Origin: Candidatus Neomicrothrix sp. UBA2110
Lineage (GTDB): Bacteria > Actinomycetota > Acidimicrobiia > Acidimicrobiales > Poriferisodalaceae
Assembly (NCBI GenBank): GCA_002331465.1
Contig: DCYM01000024.1
Location: forward strand, 1-14,966
Direction: 5' to 3'
DNA length: 14,966 bases
Positions within the stretch are counted from its first letter, which is position 1. Each line of letters begins with the position of its first letter. The notes under the pieces were generated by a model. That model saw nothing but the letters and a program-made list of their open reading frames with translations, was not told the origin of the DNA and searched no databases. Below, one piece after another: positions 7,041 to 12,348 of the stretch. The position numbers and the translations under genes are program-made.

Positions 7041-8075
7041 TCACTCTTCGACATTTGGCCGCAAACGCGGGATCACGTCCCGAGCGAACTTTGTGAGGGA
7101 ATCATTCATAACTGAGGGAGCTAATCCAGGAGGACCACCCCAGGTCACCAAGTCGGTAATCCCGTTACTGGTAATAAGTTCTTGTAGTTCGGCGACACAG
7201 TGATCTGCGTCACCCACCGTCCACACAAGAGGATTCAACGGGATTGGAGTTCTTACCTCTTTTGACACCGATCGGCTCGCCACCTCCGATTTGTGATCTT
7301 GACTCGCTTTGATCAATCCGACGTAAACATCTCGTCGGTACCGTTCCGCAGCAGCTACCGGCTCCCACTCTCTGTCTGGGTCGTCAGTAACAAAGACCCC
7401 TCTGATCAACCCGACTCGGCGATCACTTACGTCTCCGACTGCTTCTTTCCAGGGATCGATAGTCAACGACTTCGGTCCCTGGGGAAGTAGATGGGTTCCG
7501 AATGCGGCTGCTCGTTTGGCCCCAGCGGGACTGGTAGCGGCAAGCCACAGTGGCGGTCCGCCTTGTTGAACCGGATCTGGAGTGACTCGAAGGTTTGAGA
7601 ATCGATACCGTTTGCCTTCGAAATTGAATGCCTCGCCGCCCCAAGCTAACTGAAGCACCTGCAGGGCTTCTTCGGTCAGCGAAACCCGACGACTTATTGG
7701 GATATCGAATCCTTGAAATTCATGTGCCGCATACCCCATGCCCGCGCCCATCTCCATGCGACCATTAGAGATGTTGTCAAGAATCGCGAGATCCTCGGCG
7801 AGACGAATCGGATGCCTAAACGGTAAAAGACAGATATCGGTCGAAAATCTCATACGCGTCGTTCTTGATGCCGCCGCCGCCGCAACAGGAACAAAGTTGG
7901 GCAAATAGCCGTCGGCGATGAAATGGTGTTCGGTGAACCAACAGAGATCTAGGCCAAGTTGTTCAGCATGTTCGATCTGTTCGAAGGTCTCGCCATAAAC
8001 CTGCGGCATCGTTATCTCACTACCCTGAGGGCAACGAAAGTCATGGACGATGCCGAAGCGCAACGATGGAGTCAT
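7041..8075 (-). CDS. LLM class flavin-dependent oxidoreductase
   Basis: Luciferase-like monooxygenase family TIM-barrel enzyme, 344 residues, using reduced FMN or F420. The N-terminal strand LRFGIVHDF, the TEHHF motif (48-52, typical of the bacterial-luciferase alpha-type group), LLPFRHPIRLAED (83-95), LDNISNGRMEMGAGMGY (99-115) and PPLWLAATSP (about 174-183) all belong to this family. Length is as expected. The ATG at 8075 has no Shine-Dalgarno sequence; TAGCTT lies six bases upstream, so a leaderless message is likely. It is 107 bases downstream of the 3-hydroxyisobutyrate-dehydrogenase-like gene on the same strand. Whether it uses FMN or F420, and its substrate, cannot be read from the sequence; an aldehyde or alkane-like substrate is possible but unsupported. 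Confidence 0.87.
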   Translation of the reverse strand: MTPSLRFGIVHDFRCPQGSEITMPQVYGETFEQIEHAEQLGLDLCWFTEHHFIADGYLPNFVPVAAAAASRTTRMRFSTDICLLPFRHPIRLAEDLAILDNISNGRMEMGAGMGYAAHEFQGFDIPISRRVSLTEEALQVLQLAWGGEAFNFEGKRYRFSNLRVTPDPVQQGGPPLWLAATSPAGAKRAAAFGTHLLPQGPKSLTIDPWKEAVGDVSDRRVGLIRGVFVTDDPDREWEPVAAAERYRRDVYVGLIKASQDHKSEVASRSVSKEVRTPIPLNPLVWTVGDADHCVAELQELITSNGITDLVTWGGPPGLAPSVMNDSLTKFARDVIPRLRPNVEE

Positions 8076-8081
8076 GGAAGC

Positions 8082-8087
8082 AAGCTA
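8082..8087 (-). promoter_or_regulatory. -10 element of a probable leaderless promoter (luciferase-like gene)
   Basis: TAGCTT reads on the minus strand from 8087 to 8082, six bases before the ATG at 8075, with no Shine-Dalgarno sequence between. This is the same arrangement as at 4754-4759. The gene would then have its own start site rather than depend on read-through from the gene at 8183-9085. Confidence 0.42.
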
Positions 8088-8182
8088 ACTGGGTCTGTGT
8101 ATGCCGCGCAGCGAATGCTTTGAAACTCGTGTCACGGCATTAAATAAGGGACCGTGGTCCACTCAGATCCCGCCTCGGGGGA

Positions 8183-9085
8183 CTAGCTAACGTCCGGAGC
8201 GAGACCGCGTACGACAAAGTCTGCTTCCTCCTCAAGGAACCGGATCGTCGCGAGCACGTCTTCGTCGGCAAAGCCATTGTCGCGATATTGCTCAAGCAAC
8301 TGTTGAGTGCGCCGTCCCATCGGTACAGGGACCTCAAATTCTTCGGCTAGGTCCACTGCCAATCCGATGTCTTTGCAGGCTAAAGAGTTGGTAAAAGAGG
8401 GAGCTAAACGGTCGCGCAGAATTGCTCTGGTGCCACTGTTCCAAACGAAACTAGCGCCGCTGCTTGCTTCGACAACTTCGCGCAAGATTCTGGGATCTAC
8501 ACCGGCCTTTGCGCCAAGTAGCAGAGCTTCGGTGGTTCCCATCATCCCAATGAAGGCAAGCATGTTGTTGACTGCCTTGACGACGTTTCCAGCGCCAGCG
8601 TCGCCACACCTCACCACCTTTGCTCCAAAGGTCTCCAGCAGTGATTGGCATCTGGCAAAGGCTTCCTCAGATCCGCCGACCATTACGGCCAGCGTTCCTT
8701 TGCGTGCGCCGTACACGCCTCCCGATACGGGCGCGTCAAGAAAATCAATGCCTCGCTCTTTTCCCTCAACTGCGAGATCGCGACTCAAGGATGGAGAACT
8801 AGTACTCAGATCGATCACGGTGGTCCCAGAGGCCATTACATCGAAAAGACCGCCATCCCCTGAAACGACTTGCTCAACATCGCTAGGCATTGGCAATGAC
8901 AAAAACACAACTTCGGCGCCCTCCGCAGCGTTGGACGCTGAAGAGGCTCGCTGAGCACCTAACTCGACTACCCGTTCCAACGATTGCTCATTGAGGTCGA
9001 AGGCCTGTACCTCGTGTTTGGCTTCCACTAAATGGGTAGCTATTGGGCCGCCCATATTGCCCACACCAATAAATCCGACACGCAT
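8183..9085 (-). CDS. 3-hydroxyisobutyrate dehydrogenase family NAD(P)-dependent oxidoreductase
   Basis: Beta-hydroxyacid dehydrogenase of 300 residues that oxidises a short 3-hydroxyacid such as 3-hydroxyisobutyrate (valine breakdown). Signatures in order: the Rossmann motif GFIGVGNMGGP (4-14), Asp30 after the second strand (suggests NAD rather than NADP), LSLPMPSDVEQV (63-73), the substrate loop DAPVSGGVYGARKGTL (117-132), GAGNVVKAVNNM (164-175) with catalytic Lys170 and Asn174, and KD at 238-239. The frame is open upstream to 9163, but the family always starts right at MRVGFIG. GAGGGG lies six bases before the ATG at 9085, so the longer version is wrong. Family membership is firm. Exact substrate is uncertain, since tartronate semialdehyde reductases and imine reductases share the fold. 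Confidence 0.89.
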   Translation of the reverse strand: MRVGFIGVGNMGGPIATHLVEAKHEVQAFDLNEQSLERVVELGAQRASSASNAAEGAEVVFLSLPMPSDVEQVVSGDGGLFDVMASGTTVIDLSTSSPSLSRDLAVEGKERGIDFLDAPVSGGVYGARKGTLAVMVGGSEEAFARCQSLLETFGAKVVRCGDAGAGNVVKAVNNMLAFIGMMGTTEALLLGAKAGVDPRILREVVEASSGASFVWNSGTRAILRDRLAPSFTNSLACKDIGLAVDLAEEFEVPVPMGRRTQQLLEQYRDNGFADEDVLATIRFLEEEADFVVRGLAPDVS

Positions 9086-9197
9086 GATCGTCCCCTCGCC
9101 AATGATGACCAAGTATTGATGATTTTCGCGGGCAATGAGCGCAAGCTTCGCGTCATCGCCCAAGGGGCGCTGAATGGGAGCTATTTGAAGACCTTAA

Positions 9198-9227
9198 GCG
9201 CAGCGCGACCTGCAAGTCGCTTTGCGT
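9198..9227. repeat. 12-position inverted repeat in the dehydrogenase leader
   Basis: GCGCAGCGCGAC (9198-9209) pairs with GTCGCTTTGCGT (9216-9227) around a 6-base loop. Eleven of twelve positions pair, two by G-T wobble, with one C-T mismatch. It lies about 110 bases before the dehydrogenase start, on the transcript side. It has no T-rich tail on either strand, so an RNA leader structure or protein site is as likely as a terminator. Confidence 0.4.
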
Positions 9228-9279
9228 CAGAAGCGAGGAAATCAGACAACGTCTCAAAGGGCCGGTGCGACGTGTTTGT

Positions 9280-9294
9280 ACCACATTTTGTGGT
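9280..9294. promoter_or_regulatory. 15-base perfect palindrome, possible operator
   Basis: ACCACA and TGTGGT flank TTT with perfect symmetry, about 200 bases upstream of the dehydrogenase start. Size and symmetry fit a dimeric repressor site. No regulator gene is present in the window. Confidence 0.3.
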
Positions 9295-9433
9295 TCCACT
9301 TTGAAGACCTTTGCACCTGACACCGCCAGTATTGGCCCATGTAGATGGCTTCTTTCTCCGCCGAGAGTATTGGCGCGACTGAAGTCACCGTTGCCACACG
9401 GTGTTAAACAACCGATCTAAGAATGCGATCGAC

Positions 9434-10747
9434 CTATGCGCCAGATGCGGCGAAACCTTTATCCAGATCTTCCACGATGTCGTCGAGAGTTTCGAGCCCC
9501 ACCGATAAACGAATTAAACCTGGTGAAACACCTGCGTTGTTCTGTTCGGACTCGGTGAGCTGCGAGTGTGTTGTGGAAGCGGGATGAATAGCGAGACTTC
9601 GAACATCGCCGATATTCGCCACATGGCTATGAAGCTCTAAGCCTTCAATAAACTTTTGTCCAGCGTCAACTCCGCCCTGAATCGTGAACGCTGGAACCGA
9701 GCCATAGCCGCGACCTTCTCCGTAAGCCTGAAGGCGAGAGTGCCAAGGGCTGGAAGACAGGCCCGCGTACTGCACTTGCTCAACTTTGGGGTGAGCATCC
9801 AGATATTCCGCAACCGCTTGAGCATTCGCAAAATGCCGCTCCATGCGCAGACTTAACGTTTCTAGACCCTGAAGGAAATAAAACGCGTTCTGGGGAGAGA
9901 CGGCAGCACCAATATCGCGAAGTAACTGCACCCGTGCTTTGATGATGAATGAGCCAGCACCTAAAGCGGGCCAATAAGCCAACCCGTGGTAGCTCGGATC
10001 AGGATCGGTGAAGTTGGGAAATCTGCCGCTGGCCCCGTAGTCGAACGTGCCTCCGTCAATGATTACCCCCCCTACAGAGTTGCCGTGCCCTCCAATAAAT
10101 TTGGTCATGGAGTGAACCACGATGTCTGCCCCGAGGCTCAAAGGGTTGAATAGATAGGGCGTCGCAACAGTGTTGTCCACCACCAGAGGAACACCGATAT
10201 TGTGCGCGATTTGCGAGACCCCCGGGATGTTTAGACAATCGTTTCTCGGATTGCCAATGGTCTCGCCGTAGAAGAGCTTGGTGTTTGCTTGGGCAGCCGC
10301 AGCCCAAGCTTCTAGATCATCTGGATCTTCAACGAATGTCGTTTCGATACCCAATTTGGGAAGCGTGTAATGCAACAGGTTGTACGTGCCTCCATATAAA
10401 GAGGCGGACGCGACAATGTGGTCACCCACCTCGGCGAGGTTCAAAATGGCAAGAGTCTCTGCAGCTTGACCCGATGCAACCGCTAACGCCCCAGGTATGC
10501 CAATAGCTGTTTCAGTTCCGCCCTCAAGGGCCTGAAGCCTTGCTTCCAAGACCATTTGAGTTGGATTCATAATCCGGGTGTAGATATTGCCTACTTCACT
10601 CAAAGAGAAAAGATCGGCAGCATGATTCGTATCGCGAAAAACGTATGAAGTCGTTTGATAGATCGGTACTGATCTGCTTCCGGTTGTTGGATCGGGTTGC
10701 TGGCCTGCATGAATTTGTTTCGTTTCAAATCCCCAGGTGTCGGTCAT
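9434..10747 (-). CDS. metY: O-acetylhomoserine aminocarboxypropyltransferase (sulfhydrylase)
   Basis: PLP-dependent Cys/Met-metabolism enzyme of 437 residues that makes homocysteine from O-acetylhomoserine and sulfide. The N-terminus WGFETKQIHAGQQPDPTTGS is diagnostic of MetY. Further marks: VPIYQTTSYVF (27-37), YTRIMNPT (56-63), the SGQAAE cofactor loop (92-97), DNTVATPYL (191-199), SMTKFIGGHGNSVGG (213-227) with PLP lysine K216, and HPASTTHSQL (388-397). The length of about 430 fits MetY and is longer than cystathionine gamma-synthases. GAGAGG lies six bases before the ATG, inside a hairpin, and a SAM-clan riboswitch precedes it (10871-10957), which independently supports the methionine role. 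No metX is adjacent, although metX often accompanies metY. Confidence 0.94.
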   Translation of the reverse strand: MTDTWGFETKQIHAGQQPDPTTGSRSVPIYQTTSYVFRDTNHAADLFSLSEVGNIYTRIMNPTQMVLEARLQALEGGTETAIGIPGALAVASGQAAETLAILNLAEVGDHIVASASLYGGTYNLLHYTLPKLGIETTFVEDPDDLEAWAAAAQANTKLFYGETIGNPRNDCLNIPGVSQIAHNIGVPLVVDNTVATPYLFNPLSLGADIVVHSMTKFIGGHGNSVGGVIIDGGTFDYGASGRFPNFTDPDPSYHGLAYWPALGAGSFIIKARVQLLRDIGAAVSPQNAFYFLQGLETLSLRMERHFANAQAVAEYLDAHPKVEQVQYAGLSSSPWHSRLQAYGEGRGYGSVPAFTIQGGVDAGQKFIEGLELHSHVANIGDVRSLAIHPASTTHSQLTESEQNNAGVSPGLIRLSVGLETLDDIVEDLDKGFAASGA

Positions 10748-10752
10748 GACTG

Positions 10753-10783
10753 CCTCTCTTAGCGTTGTTGGTTACTAAAGAGG
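10753..10783 (-). promoter_or_regulatory. metY ribosome-site sequestering hairpin (riboswitch expression platform)
   Basis: Reading the minus strand, CCTCTTTAG (10783-10775) pairs with CTAAGAGAGG (10762-10753) through nine pairs, one bulged G (10758) and a 12-base loop. The right arm contains the metY Shine-Dalgarno sequence, so folding would block initiation. There is no T run, which fits translational rather than transcriptional control. The sequence GTCCACCCC (10790-10782), overlapping the left arm by two bases, is exactly complementary to GGGGTGGAC (10915-10907) inside aptamer helix P3 and may serve as the switching strand. Confidence 0.6.
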
Positions 10784-10870
10784 GGTGGACCAAAGAGATG
10801 CTTCCGCCATGAGAAAGAGGCCAGGCCGCTATCTCTAGGACACTTCATTGCCTCGGTCGCTAAACCTCAG

Positions 10871-10957
10871 CCATATCCCTACACAAGGTAGGCAAGCACC
10901 TTGGGTGTCCACCCCAGGTTGCTGGGTGCACGGGAGTGCACCGCTCTTGATAACGGG
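10871..10957 (-). promoter_or_regulatory. SAM-clan riboswitch aptamer (SAM-I core, compact P2) upstream of metY
   Basis: On the minus strand the leader carries the SAM-I core sequences in order: TATCAAGAG (10952-10944), CAGCAACC (10924-10917), AAGGTGCT (10902-10895) and closing GATA (10877-10874). Helices: P1 TATC (10952-10949) with GATA, extended by CCG/TGG with one bulge; P2 GGTGCA (10942-10937) with TGCACC (10930-10925), loop CTCCCG; P3 CCTGGGGT (10918-10911) with ACCCAAGG (10906-10899), one G-A mismatch, loop GGAC; P4 CCTAC (10892-10888) with GTAGG (10882-10878). The P2 arm lacks the kink-turn and the long upper stem of classic SAM-I, so it resembles SAM-IV or SAM-I/IV variants. Position before metY fits SAM feedback. 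Assigned by eye from remembered consensus. Confidence 0.82.
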
Positions 10958-10960
10958 GCC

Positions 10961-10989
10961 ATCAAAGCATCTTTTGGTGCATCAGGCAA
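10961..10989 (-). promoter_or_regulatory. possible metY promoter
   Basis: On the minus strand TTGCCT (10989-10984) and TTTGAT (10966-10961) are separated by 17 bases, each matching four of six consensus positions. Initiation about seven bases later would fall at the 5' edge of aptamer helix P1, where a riboswitch transcript should begin. Inverted repeats next to it, GGCAAG/CTTGCC (10985-10990, 11013-11018) and CAAGTGT-TGG-ACACTTG (11018-11034), may be operator sites for metY or the divergent gene. Confidence 0.33.
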
Positions 10990-11079
10990 GTCCATTGTTG
11001 CAAGGGACTCCACTTGCCAAGTGTTGGACACTTGTTTGATTGAAGTGACGGTGGTTGCTGGCTCTGGCACACTGAAGCC

Positions 11080-11346
11080 GTGTCGAGATTCCAACGGGTA
11101 ACCGAGACCGATGAGGCGGGAACTACGCGGCTCGTCAGCCTGGAAGTCACCGATGAAGCGGTCTACCGCACATCGAAGTCACAAATGTGGGAGGGCCGAC
11201 TCCCACTCGCTGCCGTCATCAATCTGAACATCGCACGCGTCGGTTCCTCTGACCAGGTAACCGCAGACACCAAGCACGGCCCTATCACGTGGTCGTTAAA
11301 AAATGGCCAACAATTGATTGACGCGATCGAAACTCAACGTGGCTAA
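11080..11346 (+). CDS. small hypothetical protein, PH-like
   Basis: An 88-residue soluble protein without signal peptide. Its pattern of short strands (RLVSLEVTDEAVYRTS, GRLPLAAVINLNIARV, DQVTADTKHGPITWSL) followed by one C-terminal helix (NGQQLIDAIETQRG) is what a bacterial PH-like domain looks like. I infer this from the strand pattern only, not from a recognised motif. The start is GTG 11080, with only a weak GAAG upstream; no better in-frame start exists nearby. It is divergent from metY and lies 109 bases before the VOC gene. Function unknown. Confidence 0.6.
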   Translation: MSRFQRVTETDEAGTTRLVSLEVTDEAVYRTSKSQMWEGRLPLAAVINLNIARVGSSDQVTADTKHGPITWSLKNGQQLIDAIETQRG

Positions 11347-11385
11347 AAATCTATTAGACCGACATCGCAGCTAGCCATCACCCTG

Positions 11386-11447
11386 CTGTTCGAGACTCAT
11401 GGAGCACCGTTTCGCCGCCAACGCTTAAGCTCCAAAATGTCGAACAG
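11386..11447 (+). promoter_or_regulatory. nested hairpin in the VOC gene leader covering part of the ribosome site
   Basis: CTGTTCGA (11386-11393) pairs with TCGAACAG (11440-11447), enclosing TGGAGC/GCTCCA (11400-11405, 11429-11434) and CGTT/AACG (11408-11411, 11420-11423). The outer arm takes up the first two bases of the AGGA ribosome site (11446-11449) of the gene starting at 11456. This could throttle translation. There is no T run, and no known riboswitch class is recognised. Confidence 0.35.
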
Positions 11448-11455
11448 GATGCAAC

Positions 11456-12223
11456 ATGATTACAGCCATGCCCCGCATAGCGATAGCCGTGAATGATTTC
11501 GAAAGCGCATTAACGACGTTCAGAGATCATTTTGGTATGCCCGTGGCCGACTTCTCACCAGAAACAGTGCCCTCGTTGGGTGCCCATGTGGCTATGTGTC
11601 AACCACCGGGAGGAAGCAACATCGAATTGATGGCACCCGCCAATCCCAACGAACCCCTGAGCCAAGCTCTTCAAAAGTTCCTCGACCATCGAGGTGAGGG
11701 AATATACGCATTGATGCTTGAGGCGCCGGACCCTAACGCTGAGGCCGAAATCCTCTTGGAACGAGGCATAAAAGTTCTCCCCTTGATGAGAGGTGCGGGA
11801 GGTAGAGACATCCACCCGAGTTCAACTCACGGTGTACTCATTCGCATATACCCCGACGGATCGGTAACTCAACCCGAAAAAGTTGTCAGCCAAGCACCAA
11901 ATTATTCGGGCATCCAAAAAGTCATAGTGGCGACGCGCGATGCGGGCCTCGCATGCGACGCGTATTCGCAAGGTCTGGGCTTGCCATCTGACCCGCCACA
12001 AGCAGATTTTGACAGGGGAGTAGTGAGCTCGATCGTCCGACCGCCTCAAGGCGGAATTATCGAGCTGGTATCGCCCATCGACACGTCTAAAGCGACCGGC
12101 GCCGAGATTGACGAATTTCTCAACTCCAACGGAGAAGGAATTTGTTGTTTGGTTCTCAGTGCAGACGGCGATGTCCCCGAACGAGATATCAATCTTTTTG
12201 GAACTCGCATTCTGATTTCCTGA
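11456..12223 (+). CDS. two-domain VOC family protein, methylmalonyl-CoA epimerase-like
   Basis: A 255-residue protein with two vicinal-oxygen-chelate units. Unit one (5-137) resembles methylmalonyl-CoA epimerase: PRIAIAVNDFESAL, NIELMAPANPNEP, FLDHRGEGIYALMLEA and HPSSTHGVLIRIYPDGS. Unit two (about 152-255) repeats the pattern (IQKVIVATRDAG, IIELVSPIDT, SNGEGICCLVLSA). The usual metal ligands appear lost: His of HIGI is Arg7, the His pair after GEGI is Tyr-Ala (84-85) or Cys-Cys (230-231), and Glu of GVLIE is Arg130. Unit two stops at TRILIS, before its last strands. AGGA lies six bases before ATG 11456; ATG 11468 is a possible later start. It may be a binding protein or a metal-free enzyme. 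Epimerase activity is unlikely. Confidence 0.8.
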   Translation: MITAMPRIAIAVNDFESALTTFRDHFGMPVADFSPETVPSLGAHVAMCQPPGGSNIELMAPANPNEPLSQALQKFLDHRGEGIYALMLEAPDPNAEAEILLERGIKVLPLMRGAGGRDIHPSSTHGVLIRIYPDGSVTQPEKVVSQAPNYSGIQKVIVATRDAGLACDAYSQGLGLPSDPPQADFDRGVVSSIVRPPQGGIIELVSPIDTSKATGAEIDEFLNSNGEGICCLVLSADGDVPERDINLFGTRILIS

Positions 12224-12308
12224 TCATTAACCATTCGCGGTTGCTGCTACCCAGATGAAGCGAAATGCGCGACGAGGACACTCCAAGCACTCAAAGGCGA
12301 AAGAGCCG

Positions 12309-12314
12309 TATTAT
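12309..12314 (+). promoter_or_regulatory. possible -10 element for the monooxygenase gene
   Basis: TATTAT, five of six matches to TATAAT, lies 35 bases before the ATG at 12349 and would give a leader of about 28 bases that includes the GAGGA ribosome site. No -35 element is evident. An inverted repeat GCTACC (12246-12251) and GGTAGC (12316-12321) brackets the region. Confidence 0.4.
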
Positions 12315-12348
12315 TGGTAGCGACGGTTGAGTCATGAGGACGTGGACT

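Larger units (their letters stand above)
9086..9433. other. 348-base non-coding region between metY and the dehydrogenase gene
   Basis: This region holds no credible gene on either strand. It must contain the 3' end of the metY transcript and the leader of the dehydrogenase gene. Three inverted repeats stand out: 9198-9227 (twelve positions, one mismatch), the palindrome ACCACA-TTT-TGTGGT at 9280-9294, and CACCGT/ACGGTG at 9386-9403, which may end metY transcription although no T run follows. No convincing -35/-10 pair is visible. Confidence 0.6.

Noticed and set aside
6884..7096. 70-codon + strand open frame, possibly a frameshifted continuation of the 34-codon gene
   Set aside because: It runs through the 11-bp hairpin and into the 3' end of the oppositely oriented luciferase-like gene, has no ribosome site, and shows no recognisable domain.
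8101..8163. Inverted repeats between the dehydrogenase and luciferase-like genes (ATGCCG/CGGCAT; GGACC/GGTCC) as a terminator
   Set aside because: The second has only a two-base spacer, so at most four pairs can form. The first has a 28-base loop. Neither is convincing, although a T-rich stretch follows on the minus strand.
8307..8954. 215-codon + strand open frame
   Set aside because: It is exactly antisense to the dehydrogenase gene, has Ser/Pro/Ala-rich low-complexity composition, and has no family resemblance.
9086..9163. 26-residue N-terminal extension of the 3-hydroxyisobutyrate-dehydrogenase-like protein
   Set aside because: The family starts at the Rossmann strand (MRVGFIG), and a GAGGGG site sits six bases before ATG 9085. 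The upstream part is simply an open frame.
10901..11101. 66-codon + strand open frame
   Set aside because: It is antisense to the SAM riboswitch and passes through several inverted repeats, so the sequence is explained by RNA structure instead.
12200..12290. Frameshift near the end of the VOC gene that would restore the missing strands
   Set aside because: Neither alternative frame after 12215 continues with a recognisable VOC ending. One reads only about 14 residues and the other stops almost at once.
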